Assembly (NCBI RefSeq): GCF_017592555.1
Contig: NZ_JAGFNS010000034.1
Coordinates: forward strand, 45,631 to 109,630
Source: Actinoplanes flavus
GTDB lineage: Bacteria > Actinomycetota > Actinomycetes > Mycobacteriales > Micromonosporaceae
Direction of reading: 5' to 3'
DNA: 64,000 nt
Shown here: piece by piece, positions 8,543 through 17,468 of the stretch
Layout: each line of letters begins with the position of its first letter
Position numbering within the stretch: position 1 is the stretch's first letter
Program-made: the position numbers and the translations under genes
The notes under the pieces: generated by a model
The model's database searches: none
What the model saw: only the letters and a program-made list of their open reading frames with translations
What the model was told of the DNA's origin: nothing

Positions 8543-10876
8543 GCCGTGTCCAGCGACTCACGAATCTCGGACAACCGGTCGGCGAGGCCGGGCGCGCGTT
8601 CCCGCAGTGCGCCGGTGGCGGCGGTGCGGCTTTCCAGCAGCTGGCCCCAGAGGACGCCCCGGCCCGATTCCAGCACGGTCGCCGCTTCTCCGGGCGGGCG
8701 CGTGAGGATCGCGCACGCGGCCGCGTCGGTGGCCAGGCCGGCCCAGTCGCTGAGTAGTCGTTCCCGGCTGGTCCGTTGGATGCCGCGCCAGCTCAGCAGT
8801 GGAATGAGCGCGATCCCGGTGGAGTAGCCCCGCCAGGCGGCGGGCCACCGCTCCCGGCGGGCGCAGGAGTCGCCCCAGGCCCGGGCCGCGGCGATGCGGT
8901 TGCCCAGCGGGCCGGCGCCGGCCGCCGCGGCGTCGGTCCACGTGGCGACGGCGCTGTCGTGCTCGTCGTGCAGGTCGAGCAGGTAGCCGAGGTGGAATTG
9001 GTATCCGGCCCGGTTGGGGTTGCCGGGCGGGCAGGCGTCGACGGCGCGGCGGGCGTGGTGCAGGGCCTCGTCCAGGTCCGGTGCGGCGCCGCTGTCCTCG
9101 TACCGCTCGAGGAGGGTGAGGCTCAGCTCCTCGATGGAGATCGGCTGGTGGGGGGGAGCCGCCGCCCGCGGCGACGGCCGCGCGGGCGGCTTGCAGGGCT
9201 TCGTCCACGTCGTCGTGGGCGGCCTCGTGTTTGTGCCGGGTCCGCAGGATCCGGGTGAGCCCCATCAGGTAGACCGGTCGTTCCGGGTCGGTGGCGCCGA
9301 GGGCGGCGACGGCCGCCCGGCTGGTGTCGACCGCCTCGTCGATGTCGGCGGGGTCGTGGAGGGCGAGATACCGGTCGCGCAGGGCCAGGGCGAGATTCGC
9401 CAGGGCGGTGGCCTGCTGCCGGTGGCGGGTCGGGAGCCCGGCCAGCACCGTCCGGCAGACGTCGACGGATTCGTGCAGGTCGGCCAGCTCTCCGCGCAGG
9501 CTCGCCCGGGTCCGCAGGGCGTTGGCCAGGTTGATCAGTGTGGTGTGGCGGCCCGGATGGCCGGTGGTCAGGATCGCGGCGGCGGACCGGCCGGCGGCCA
9601 CCGCGTCGTCCAGGTCGCCGATTCGGCCGAACTGTTCGAACCGGATCTGCAGCGACACGCCCAGCGCCGACACGAACATGCCGTGGTTCGGGTCGTGTCC
9701 GTTGGTGTCGGCGGCCGCGACCCGCGCCAGCCGGATGGATTCGTCCAGGTCGGCGGGGTCGCCGGTGGCCAGGAACCGGGTCCGCAGGCTGAGTGCGAGG
9801 TTGGCGTGCGCGGTGGCGTCGGCCGGTCCGGCCGCGACGGCGGCCCGGCCGACCGTGATCGCCTCGGTCAGCCGGCCGGGGTCGCCGTCGGCGTTGAACA
9901 GGGTGGTCAGCGCGCCACCGAGCCCGGACAGGCAGGTCACCCGCGCCGGATCGCCGTCGGGCAGGGCGTCCGCCGTGCGCTGGAACACCGTGATCGCCTC
10001 CCGCAGGTCGGCGGGATCGCCGGACTGCTCGAACCGCCAGACCAGCGACGCGGCGAGGTTGGACCCGAACCAGGGCAGCCGGTCGTGGCCACCGGCCAGG
10101 GCCGCGCGCCCGACGGTGATCGCCTCGTCGAGGTCACGATCCTGACCGGTGCCGCCGTATCTGATCAGGATGGTCTCGGCCAGCCGGCCGGCGCGCAGCG
10201 GCCACTCGGGGTCGTCGGCGGCGGTCGACGCGTATGGGGCCCGCATCACCTCGATGAGGTCGTCGAGATCCTCCGGCCGCTGGGTGAGCCGGTAGCGTTC
10301 GTCCAGAACGAATTCGAGAGTGTGCCGGAAGGTGTCGGCGCCGAAGCCGGCGAAACGGCCGGTGTCCAGTGCGGCGCGGGCGGCCTGGACGGCCGCGTCG
10401 AGCCGGCCCCGCATGCGGTAGCCGTTGGCGAGGTTGAGCAGGTGCACGCCGCGATGCGGATCGTCGGCCGGGGTGGCGCCGATGCCGTGCTCCAGCATGG
10501 CGATCGCCGCGTCGAGCCGGGCCGGGTCGTCATCGGCGGTGAGGCCGTCGAGGATGCGGGCGGCGTCGGTCAGCAGGTCGCCGCGGAACTCCGCCGGAAC
10601 CAGGTCGGGACGGGCCCGCCCGAGGACGGCGAACAGCTCCCGGGCGGCGGACAGGTCGTCGCCGGTCGGCAGTGCCCGCCAGCGTGACCAGTGCAGCCAC
10701 GCCACCGCCTCGACGACCTCGACCGGAACCGGCTGCCCGGCCGCCATGAACACCTCCAGCAGCGCCTCGGCGTCGGCCGTCGCCCGCGGCTCGAACAGCG
10801 GCAACCGGTCACCGTCGTCGAGGAACGCGCGGATGCGGCGGTCGACGGCGGCGAGCAGACGCCGCGGATCGGTCAT
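8530..10876 (-). pseudogene. TPR-repeat protein with frameshift, lacking the CHAT/effector C-terminus
   Basis: Residues 1-575 read in frame as TPR repeats (units such as HANLALSLRTRFLATGDPADLDESI). At a run of seven C on the coding strand (9150-9156) the frame changes. Removing one C restores repeats (SIEELSLTLLERYEDSG, then ALHHARRAVDACPPGNPNRA) and ends with ESGRGVLWGQLLESRT and RLSEIRESLDTAQVV before a TAA at 8530-8532, about 781 residues in all. In relatives that motif leads into a CHAT protease-like domain, which is absent here. The uncorrected frame runs to 8558 as arginine/proline-rich nonsense. The gene overlaps the TetR gene by 4 bases. A sequencing error at the C run cannot be excluded. 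Confidence 0.7.
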
Positions 10877-11529
10877 GAGCCGGCCTCCCGGTCGCGCAGG
10901 TGCTCCAGACCGTCGAGGATCAGGTCCAGGCCGAAGGTGATGTCCGGGTCGCCGGGGTGGTTGCCCTCGGCGACCTGCCGGGTGAGCTCGGCCATGTGCG
11001 GATACCGCCCACCGGCCAGCAGATACTCATACGCCGCGGCGGTGTCGGCGTAGTCGGCGGCGGCGATCGGGAAGTTCAGGCGGCGCAGGGTGAAACCGTA
11101 GACGTAGCTGTCCATCGTGTTCCACGCGTAGTCGGCGAGCCGCCAGGAGAAGCCGGCGCCGCGCAGCACGCCGAGGGTGAAGTCGATGTAGCGCAGCATC
11201 GCCGGGCCGGTGTTCGTGCGCGACATCAGCAGCGCCGGCGCCCAGGGGTGGCGGGTCAGCACGCGGTGGGCGGCCTCGCCGCGGCGGCGCATGGCGGCCT
11301 TCCAGTCGCCGTCGTCGCCGGGCAGGTCGATCTCGTCGACCACCAGGTCGACGATGCCGTCGAGGACGGCCTCCTTGTTGGCGACGTGCCTATACAGCGA
11401 CATGGCCTCGACACCCAGCTCGCGGCCGAGGTGGCGCATGGAGAGCGAGTCGGCGCCCCCGGAATCGGCCAGCGCCAGGGCGGCCTGGAGCACTCGTCGC
11501 GTGCTCAGGGGCTCTCGGGACTTCGGCAT
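10873..11529 (-). CDS. TetR-family regulator
   Basis: The 218-residue protein begins with a helix-turn-helix (TRRVLQAALALADSGG, then SMRHLGRELGVEAMSLYRHVANKEAVLDGIVD) and continues with a TetR_C-type ligand domain typical of TetR/AcrR regulators of oxidoreductase or efflux genes. It is divergent from the oxidoreductase at 11625, with two palindromes between them, so autoregulation and control of that gene are likely. Its stop overlaps the start of the TPR gene (ATGA), so the two are translationally coupled. Confidence 0.88.
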   Translation of the reverse strand: MPKSREPLSTRRVLQAALALADSGGADSLSMRHLGRELGVEAMSLYRHVANKEAVLDGIVDLVVDEIDLPGDDGDWKAAMRRRGEAAHRVLTRHPWAPALLMSRTNTGPAMLRYIDFTLGVLRGAGFSWRLADYAWNTMDSYVYGFTLRRLNFPIAAADYADTAAAYEYLLAGGRYPHMAELTRQVAEGNHPGDPDITFGLDLILDGLEHLRDREAGS

Positions 11530-11580
11530 CTTCTCGTCTCTCGATGGGGTTGCGGGACCGCTCGACCATACCGCATCCTT

Positions 11581-11606
11581 GCTTACGTCGTAAGCTTACG
11601 CTGTAA
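11581..11606. promoter_or_regulatory. Tandem TetR-type operator
   Basis: A perfect 15-base palindrome GCTTACGTCGTAAGC (11581-11595) is followed by TTACGCTGTAA (11596-11606). Both contain TTAC-N3-GTAA, with starts 13 bases apart. They lie in the 95-base gap between the TetR start (11529, minus) and the oxidoreductase start (11625, plus). The position and symmetry fit binding by the neighbouring TetR protein; that is inferred. Confidence 0.7.
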
Positions 11607-11624
11607 TCAGGAGGTGGAGTGCGG

Positions 11625-12602
11625 ATGAGAGCACTGGTCCAGATCGCGTTCGGGTCACCCGGCCGGGTCGCGTTGCAGCAGGTCACCGACCCCGTCGCGG
11701 GTCCGGGCGATTTGGTCGTGCGCGTTCACGCGGCCGGTCTCAACGCCGCCGACCGGATGACCCTGCGCGGCGAGCCGTTCGGGATCCGGGTCGTGGCCGG
11801 CGGCCTGCGAAGACCCCGCCCCGGATTCGTCGTCGGCCGAGCGCTCGCCGGCCGGATCGAGGCGGTCGGTGACGGCGTGCGCGACCACCGGGTGGGCGAC
11901 GACGTCCTGGCCGAGACCCCGGCGGCGATCGGCGAGCTGGTCCGCGTCCCGGCCCGGTTGGCCGCCGCGAAACCCGCCGCTCTCACCTTCACCGAGGCGG
12001 CGACACTGCCGCTGGCCGGGACGACCGCGTTGCAGTCGATCCGCGACGCCGTCGGAGCGCGCGCCGGCCGCCGCGTGCTCATCACCGGCGCCTCCGGCGG
12101 CATCGGCACCTTCGCCGTCCAACTGGCCGCCGCCCGCGGCGCGATCGTCACCGCCTCCTGCGCCGGGCGCAACGCCGGCCTGGTCCGGGCGCTCGGCGCG
12201 GCAGCGGTCGTCGACTACGAGCGCCGCGAACCGCTCGCCGCGCCGGGGGAGGGTTATGACGCGATCCTCGACCTGGCCGGCAACCACACCCTCGCCGAGC
12301 TGCGCCGGGCGCTGCGGCCCGGCGGCGTCGTGGTGCTGTCGGTCGGCACCGGCGGCCGCTGGCTCGGCCCGGCCCGGCGCATCCTCGCCGGCAAGCTCAC
12401 CCGCGGCCCGGTGCGGACCCTCCTGGCGCGCCCCAGCCGCGAGGACCTCACCGAGATCGCCGAGATGGCCGCCGCCGGCGAGCTGCGCCCGGTCGTCGAC
12501 CGGGTCTACCCTTTCCCGGAGGCGGCCGCAGCCCTCCACCACTTGGACCGCGGCCGGGTGGCCGGCAAGATCGTGATCGCGATGACCGGCGAGCCAGGCT
12601 GA
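11625..12602 (+). CDS. Zinc-free MDR oxidoreductase (NAD(P)H quinone reductase-like)
   Basis: The 325-residue protein has the medium-chain dehydrogenase/reductase layout: an N-terminal GroES-like part (GDLVVRVHAAGLNAADRMTLRGEP), then a Rossmann domain with RRVLITGASGGIGTFAVQLAAARGA and a C-terminal VYPFPEAAAALHHLDRGRVAGKIVI. Catalytic zinc cysteines are absent, as in quinone oxidoreductases. Upstream TTAC-N3-GTAA repeats suggest repression by the divergent TetR. A GTG at 11619 is an alternative start; I chose the ATG at 11625. Confidence 0.85.
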   Translation: MRALVQIAFGSPGRVALQQVTDPVAGPGDLVVRVHAAGLNAADRMTLRGEPFGIRVVAGGLRRPRPGFVVGRALAGRIEAVGDGVRDHRVGDDVLAETPAAIGELVRVPARLAAAKPAALTFTEAATLPLAGTTALQSIRDAVGARAGRRVLITGASGGIGTFAVQLAAARGAIVTASCAGRNAGLVRALGAAAVVDYERREPLAAPGEGYDAILDLAGNHTLAELRRALRPGGVVVLSVGTGGRWLGPARRILAGKLTRGPVRTLLARPSREDLTEIAEMAAAGELRPVVDRVYPFPEAAAALHHLDRGRVAGKIVIAMTGEPG

Positions 12603-12612
12603 TCACCAGCAC

Positions 12613-12649
12613 ACCCACGTCCCGCACCGGGCTGGCACGGGACGTGGGT
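12613..12649. terminator. Bidirectional terminator hairpin
   Basis: ACCCACGTCCCG (12613-12624) pairs perfectly with CGGGACGTGGGT (12638-12649) around a 13-base loop. It lies exactly between the convergent oxidoreductase (ends 12602) and the secreted-protein gene (ends 12658), the place expected for a shared terminator. There is no clear T-run, which is common in actinobacteria. Confidence 0.75.
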
Positions 12650-12657
12650 CGTGGGCG

Positions 12658-13107
12658 TCAGTCGAAGATGTCGACGTTCAGTATCGGGTGCTGGCCATTC
12701 GGCGAGCCGATCGTCGAACAGGTGAACTCGTCCGGCGCATCGCACTTGAAATCATTTTTATCCGACGTGTCCGGGTCATTCCAATAGATCACCACATCGC
12801 CGTAATCAGTTTCATAGGTGACGGTCCCCCCGGTGCCACCCTCATCCTCGCTCGACGCCGTGCTCATCCGGCCGATACCATCGCTTGCGATCGTTTCCGG
12901 CGGATATTGAATCCATTCTCCATCAGTAACCTGCGAATGTGTCAGAACCAGCACCTGACCGGTCCGGTTCTTGACAATGACCTTGGTCGTGTAGTCGCCG
13001 GGATCGGCGGATGCCATGGTCGGCAGCCCTGCGGTGAGCGTGCCGGCCGCCAGCACGGCAGCACCCGCCGCGCGCATACCCGATATACGGAAACGAGACA
13101 GGGTCAT
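12658..13107 (-). CDS. Secreted aegerolysin/ET79-like protein
   Basis: The 149-residue protein has a signal peptide (residues 1-34, ending TMASA) and a mature domain with VIVKNRTGQVLVLTHSQV, GEWIQYPPETI, GGTVTYE and VVIYWNDPDTSDKNDF. This order resembles aegerolysins and the crystal-protein ET79 family, small beta-sandwich lipid-binding proteins, some of which are insecticidal with a partner. No pore-forming partner is visible. Codon use is noticeably less G/C-rich than in neighbours, which suggests acquisition. The ATG at 13107 is preceded by GAAGGGGA. Confidence 0.6.
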   Translation of the reverse strand: MTLSRFRISGMRAAGAAVLAAGTLTAGLPTMASADPGDYTTKVIVKNRTGQVLVLTHSQVTDGEWIQYPPETIASDGIGRMSTASSEDEGGTGGTVTYETDYGDVVIYWNDPDTSDKNDFKCDAPDEFTCSTIGSPNGQHPILNVDIFD

Positions 13108-13315
13108 GCTGAAATCCCCTTCACAAGATCGCGAATACGGAGGCGATAACCGCCGTCCGTGAGTCGTTCTCAAGTATCCCGTCCATGTCTGGCGGGCGCT
13201 CACCGAATCCGCAGAACCCGATGAAGGACATTCGTCCCAGAATGCCGTTACGGCGATGGAGAGGGTGATGGAGAGACAGACACGAAACGGGAGAACGAAT
13301 TCCCGGCCGGTAGAC

Positions 13316-13768
13316 CTATACGAACAGATCGGCCAGGTTGCTCAAGGCCATCCGGGTGCCCAGCTCGTTGTCGGCGGCCGGGATCGCGTCCGGGATGTTC
13401 TCGTGCACGATCACCACCTCGGTCCCGCCGGGCACGGCCGTCAACGTGGTCGTCATCGTCATCACCGTGCGCAGCGCCGGATCACCGGACTCGAACCGGA
13501 ACTCCTCGACCACCTCGGCGTCCGGCACCAGCCTGCGGAAACAACCGTGGTAGGTGTCGGTGTGCGCCGACGACTTCCCCGAACCGTCCGGCGAGTCATA
13601 GGTCAGCGAGATCCGGAAACGACCGCCCTCGCGCGCGTCGAACTCGTGCACCTCGCTGGTCATGCCGGACGGCACCCGCCACCTCGCGAGCGCCGACGGG
13701 TCCAGCAGCGCCCGGTAGACCTCGGCCGGAGTGGCGGGCACGTGCTGGGACACCGTCGTCGTGTACAC
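13316..13768 (-). CDS. SRPBCC/AHSA1-like protein
   Basis: The 150-residue protein starts VSQHVPATPAEVYRALLDPSALARWRVP and continues with FDAREGGRFRISLTY and GTEVVIVHENIP, the AHSA1-type START/Bet v1 fold that binds hydrophobic ligands in a cavity. The role is unknown. It begins at a GTG and lies 9 bases downstream of the helR stop on the same strand, so the two may share a transcript. A 208-base gap separates it from the aegerolysin-like gene. Confidence 0.75.
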   Translation of the reverse strand: MYTTTVSQHVPATPAEVYRALLDPSALARWRVPSGMTSEVHEFDAREGGRFRISLTYDSPDGSGKSSAHTDTYHGCFRRLVPDAEVVEEFRFESGDPALRTVMTMTTTLTAVPGGTEVVIVHENIPDAIPAADNELGTRMALSNLADLFV

Positions 13769-13777
13769 GCGACGATC

Positions 13778-15859
13778 CTATGCGGTCAGGACGACCAACT
13801 GCCGGGTCGCGCGGGTCATCGCCACATAGCGGTCCACCGCGCCGAACGCCTCCGGCTCCACCAGGACCACCAGGTCGAACTCCAGACCCTTGGCGAGTTC
13901 GGGGGTGAGCGACCGGATCCGTGGCGTGCCCTCGAACGACGGGTCACCGATCACGCAGGCCACCCCCTCCGGATGGGCGGCCTCCCACGACGACAGCACC
14001 GCGGGCAGGTCGGCGACGGCACCGTGGACGACGGGAATACCACTGTGCCGAATCGACGCCGGCACGTTGGCATCCGGCAGCACCGCCCGGATCACCGGTT
14101 CCGCCTCCACCATCACCTCCGCCGGAGTGCGGTAGTTGACGGTCAGCGACGCCACCTCGACCCGGTCGACACCGACCCGGTTCAGGCGCTCCCGCCACGA
14201 CTCGGTGAACGGGCGTCGGGTCTGCGCCCGGTCACCGACGATGGTGAGACTGCGCGACGGGCAGCGCAGCAGCACCATCCGCCACTCGGCGTCGGTCAAC
14301 TCCTGCGCCTCGTCGACCACGATGTGCGCGAACGGCCCGGCCAGCCGATCCGGGTCCACCGTGCCCAGGGCCGCCTCGTCGACCAGCGCGTCGTGGAAAT
14401 CCTCGCCGCGCAGCATGGTCACCAGGCCGGTGCCGTACTCGTCGTCGGCCGCCTCGATCAGATCGTCGACGACCCGGGACATGCGCTCACGTTCGGCGGC
14501 CGCCGTCGCCTCCCGCCGCCGCGACCGCGCGGACGCGCCCGGGTCGCCCAGCCGCTGCCGGGCCGCGTCCAGCAACGGCAGATCGGACACCGTCCACGCC
14601 CGCGCGTCGGCGCGCTGCAACCGGCGGACCTCGTCCACGCTCAACCAGGGAGCACATCGGCGCAGGTAGGCCGGCACCGACCAGAGATCGGCCACCAGAT
14701 CGGTGGGCCGCAGAACCGGCCAGACCCGGTGGAACGCCGCCCGCAGGTCACGATGCGCCGGCACGTCCAGGACCGCCAGCAGCTCGGCCCAGATCTGATC
14801 GCGAGCCTCGTTGTGCGGGGTCCCGGGCTCCACCGCCTCGAACGCCCGCGCCCAGTCGGCGGCGGTCACCCGGACGTCCGCCGCATCGGTTTCGATGATC
14901 ATCGGCTCGGTGGGCGGCTCCTCGTAGAAGCGGACCGCCGCCTCGATCGCGGCCACCATGTCCACCGAGGACTTGAGCCGGGCCACCTCCGGATCGCTCT
15001 CCACGGTCGCCGTGGCGCCCTCGGCGACCAGGTCACGCAGCGTACAGATCTGGACGTCCTCCTCGCCGAGGCTGGGCAGCACATCGGAGACGTACGCCAG
15101 ATAGGGCTGATGCGGCCCGACGAACAGCACCCCGCCGCGACGGTGACCCAGCCGCGGATCCGAGTAGAGCAGATAGGCGGTCCGATGCAGCGCCACCACC
15201 GTCTTGCCGGTGCCCGGCCCACCGTCGACGACCAGCGCCCCGCGCGAACCGGCCCGGATGATCGCGTCCTGATCGGCCTGGATGGTGCCCAGCACGTCCC
15301 GCATCCGGCCGGAGCGCTCGGCGCCGAGACTCGCGATGAACGCCGACTGGTCGTCGAGCGCCGCGGCGTGCCCGGCGAAGTCGTCCGCCGCGAACACCTC
15401 GTCCCAGTAGTCGCTGATCAGTCCCCGCGTCCACCGGTAGCGGCGACGGCTGACCAGCCCCATCGGATCACCGTGCGTGGCGCCGAAGAAGGGCTCGGCC
15501 GCCGGGGAACGCCAGTCGATCAGCAACTGACGGCCGGTGCTGTCGGTGAGGCCCTGCCGCCCGATGTAGACCGGCTCCGGATCGCCGGCGGCGACCATGT
15601 GACCCAGGCACAGGTCCACACCGAACCGGCGCAGCGACCGCACCTGTGCGGTGAGCCGCCGGACCTCCTGGTCGCGGTCGAGCGCCTGCTGACCGATCCC
15701 GGCCCGGGCCCGGCGCGCGGTGCCGAGCCGGTCGGAGAGTTCGGACAGTCGTTGTTCGAGCGATTCCGCCAGCGCGGCGAAATGCTTCTCGTCGGCGGCG
15801 ATCAGCGCCGGGTCGGCCTTGGCGGCACGATGCGCGGGCAGGTGAAACACGGAGTTCAA
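13778..15859 (-). CDS. helR: HelD/HelR-type RNA polymerase recycling ATPase
   Basis: The 693-residue protein has an N-terminal coiled coil (about residues 20-80), a Walker A motif GGPGTGKT at 213-220, a superfamily-1 DEAQ box (HIVVDEAQELTDAEWRM) and a C-terminal helicase motif (DRYVAMTRATRQLVVLT). This is the HelD group, which strips RNA polymerase from DNA. The actinobacterial HelR branch also displaces rifamycins from RNA polymerase and confers tolerance. A rifamycin-associated element lies 79 bases upstream, supporting HelR rather than a generic UvrD helicase. The start is a TTG at 15859. Confidence 0.85.
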   Translation of the reverse strand: MNSVFHLPAHRAAKADPALIAADEKHFAALAESLEQRLSELSDRLGTARRARAGIGQQALDRDQEVRRLTAQVRSLRRFGVDLCLGHMVAAGDPEPVYIGRQGLTDSTGRQLLIDWRSPAAEPFFGATHGDPMGLVSRRRYRWTRGLISDYWDEVFAADDFAGHAAALDDQSAFIASLGAERSGRMRDVLGTIQADQDAIIRAGSRGALVVDGGPGTGKTVVALHRTAYLLYSDPRLGHRRGGVLFVGPHQPYLAYVSDVLPSLGEEDVQICTLRDLVAEGATATVESDPEVARLKSSVDMVAAIEAAVRFYEEPPTEPMIIETDAADVRVTAADWARAFEAVEPGTPHNEARDQIWAELLAVLDVPAHRDLRAAFHRVWPVLRPTDLVADLWSVPAYLRRCAPWLSVDEVRRLQRADARAWTVSDLPLLDAARQRLGDPGASARSRRREATAAAERERMSRVVDDLIEAADDEYGTGLVTMLRGEDFHDALVDEAALGTVDPDRLAGPFAHIVVDEAQELTDAEWRMVLLRCPSRSLTIVGDRAQTRRPFTESWRERLNRVGVDRVEVASLTVNYRTPAEVMVEAEPVIRAVLPDANVPASIRHSGIPVVHGAVADLPAVLSSWEAAHPEGVACVIGDPSFEGTPRIRSLTPELAKGLEFDLVVLVEPEAFGAVDRYVAMTRATRQLVVLTA

Positions 15860-15937
15860 AACGCGGGATCCGATCCTCGATCGCGACGAGGGACGACGAA
15901 CGTCAGCCCCATGAGCAGCGATTTTGCGCCCTCACCC

Positions 15938-15956
15938 GGGTCTTGCCGCAAGCCCC
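15938..15956 (-). promoter_or_regulatory. Rifamycin-associated element (RAE) upstream of helR
   Basis: On the minus strand the 19 bases read GGGGCTTGCGGCAAGACCC. As I recall the published element, it is GGGGCTTGCGGCAAGGCCC, found before rifamycin-inactivating genes and helR in actinomycetes; only one base differs. It lies 79-97 bases upstream of the helR start in the direction of transcription. Confidence 0.75.
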
Positions 15957-16111
15957 GGGGTGCGATATACCTTGGAAAGGGAAGGGGAGTGGCCAGACCT
16001 CCGAATCCCGGAAATCCGTCTTTGGGAATCATCCGCCGGTGGCTGTCCGGCGCCGCAGAGGTAGGCGATGATCGGCCGGGCGAGGGCGTTCCGGCGCCGC
16101 GTTCAGTCCCG

Positions 16112-16495
16112 TCAGCGGTAACCGACGCCGTCGAAGACGATCACGCTGAGGTCGTGGTGGTCGTTCACGTCGCGGATGTGGCCGCCGTACCCGGCCTCGG
16201 CGACGTGCGGCGCGAGCAACCCGAACAGCTCATGCGGATAGCCGATAGCGTCATCGAGGACGTGGATGCGGGCGTAAAGTCCCCACTGGTTCCGCTGCCG
16301 TACCAGGTGGGCGAACTCGCCGCCGGGCAGGTAGGTGTCCGGGTCCGGTTCGAGCAGCCGGTAGGCGTACTCGTCCTCGATCAGCGCGGGCCGCTCGTCG
16401 AGCTCGCCGAGGTGCCAGTGCAGCACGTCGAGGACCTCCGCCGGGACGTCGTCGCGGAGCAGACAGCTGAAGACGACCTCGTAGTGATCACTCAC
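16112..16495 (-). CDS. Hypothetical protein
   Basis: I do not recognise this 127-residue soluble protein. It contains VFSCLLRDDVPAEVLDVLHWHLG, RLLEPDPDTYLPGG and a C-terminal HHDLSVIVFDGVGYR. The high third-position G/C indicates a real gene. The frame extends to 16558 but that would run through the operator pair of the divergent operon, so I chose the GTG at 16495. Confidence 0.55.
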   Translation of the reverse strand: MSDHYEVVFSCLLRDDVPAEVLDVLHWHLGELDERPALIEDEYAYRLLEPDPDTYLPGGEFAHLVRQRNQWGLYARIHVLDDAIGYPHELFGLLAPHVAEAGYGGHIRDVNDHHDLSVIVFDGVGYR

Positions 16496-16524
16496 AGCCA
16501 CCGAGGATAGCCACACCCCCCGAC

Positions 16525-16574
16525 TTGAGCGATTGCTCAAACAGGGGCTATCGTCCAATTGAGCAATCGCTCAA
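16525..16574. promoter_or_regulatory. Paired TTGAGC-N4-GCTCAA operators
   Basis: Two perfect inverted repeats, TTGAGCGATTGCTCAA (16525-16540) and TTGAGCAATCGCTCAA (16559-16574), start exactly 34 bases apart before the operon beginning at 16590. The same pair with the same spacing recurs at 25808-25857. The likely ligand is the TetR protein encoded third in this operon (18760). The 18 bases between the boxes probably hold promoter elements, so binding would repress. Confidence 0.8.
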
Positions 16575-16589
16575 CGGGGGAGGTCGAAG

Positions 16590-17468
16590 GTGGGGAAGTT
16601 CCGGATACGGTCGGCGAACATCGCGCTGACCGGCATCGTCGTCGCGTTCGGGGTCGTGTTCTTCACCCTGACCGTCCGCGCCGGCAAGGCCGACAGCGCG
16701 CTGCTGTTCGTCGTGCTGCCGACCGCCCTGGCGGCCGCGCTCACCCTCACACCGGGCAAGAGCACCCACGGCACGGTGTTCCGGCTCACCACCGTCGGCC
16801 TGCTGCTGGCGGCCGTGGCGCTGCACGAAGGCGCGATCTGCGTCGTGCTCGCCGCGCCGCTGGTCTACGGCGTCGCACACGGCGTCACCGCCCTGTGCCG
16901 GATGTTCCAGGACCGCGACAAGATCATTCCCGCCCTGCTGCCACTCCCGCTGCTGCTCACCGGGGTCGAGGGCGTCGACCCCGAGTGGCGCGTCTACCCC
17001 GACCAGTCCGTTCAGGTCAGCCGGGTCGTCGCGGCCGCGCCCGCCGACGTCGCCGCCCGCCTCGCCGCCGGACCGCGACCGGTCGCCACCCGCCCCATCG
17101 CGTTGCGCCTGCTCGGCGTCCCCACCCCCGAACACGTGCACGGCACCGGACTCGCCGTCGGCGACCGGTGGATGTTCGGCTACCACGGCAGCGCCCACGG
17201 ACCCGGCGGCCAGATCGTCACCGAGGTCCGCGCCGCCGGCGACCACGAGATCACCTTCGCCGTCCTCGAGGACACCTCCATCACCGGCCGCTGGGTGCGG
17301 ATGCGCGACGCCACCGTCAGCTGGCGGCCCGCCGGCACCGGCACCGAGGTCACGCTGCGCATCGACTACCGGCGCGGCCTCGACCCGTCCTGGTACTTCG
17401 GACCGCTCCAGGACGGCTTCCTGCACGCCGGCGCCGACCACGTCCTGGACATGCTGGCCCTGACATGA
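16590..17468 (+). CDS. Membrane protein with C-terminal SRPBCC-like domain
   Basis: The 292-residue protein has four hydrophobic segments in its first 125 residues (for example ALTGIVVAFGVVFFTLTV), then a soluble domain from about 135: YPDQSVQVSRVVAAAPADVAARL, GDRWMFGYHGSAHGPGG and ITFAVLEDTSITGRWVRM, resembling a polyketide-cyclase/SRPBCC lipid-binding fold. The exact role is unknown. The GTG at 16590 follows GGGGGAGG by 7 bases. The stop overlaps the next start (ATGA). Operators lie immediately upstream. Confidence 0.65.
   Translation: MGKFRIRSANIALTGIVVAFGVVFFTLTVRAGKADSALLFVVLPTALAAALTLTPGKSTHGTVFRLTTVGLLLAAVALHEGAICVVLAAPLVYGVAHGVTALCRMFQDRDKIIPALLPLPLLLTGVEGVDPEWRVYPDQSVQVSRVVAAAPADVAARLAAGPRPVATRPIALRLLGVPTPEHVHGTGLAVGDRWMFGYHGSAHGPGGQIVTEVRAAGDHEITFAVLEDTSITGRWVRMRDATVSWRPAGTGTEVTLRIDYRRGLDPSWYFGPLQDGFLHAGADHVLDMLALT

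Noticed and set aside
8558..9150. The uncorrected C-terminal part of the TPR frame
   Set aside because: It is arginine/proline-rich nonsense; the +1 frame gives clean TPR helices.
9014..10687. A 557-residue plus-strand open frame
   Set aside because: It is the complement of the TPR gene and consists of glycine/glutamine-rich nonsense.
13256..16510. A 1084-residue plus-strand open frame across helR
   Set aside because: It is antisense to helR, rich in arginine, proline and histidine, and has no recognisable domain. Long antisense frames are common at this G/C content.
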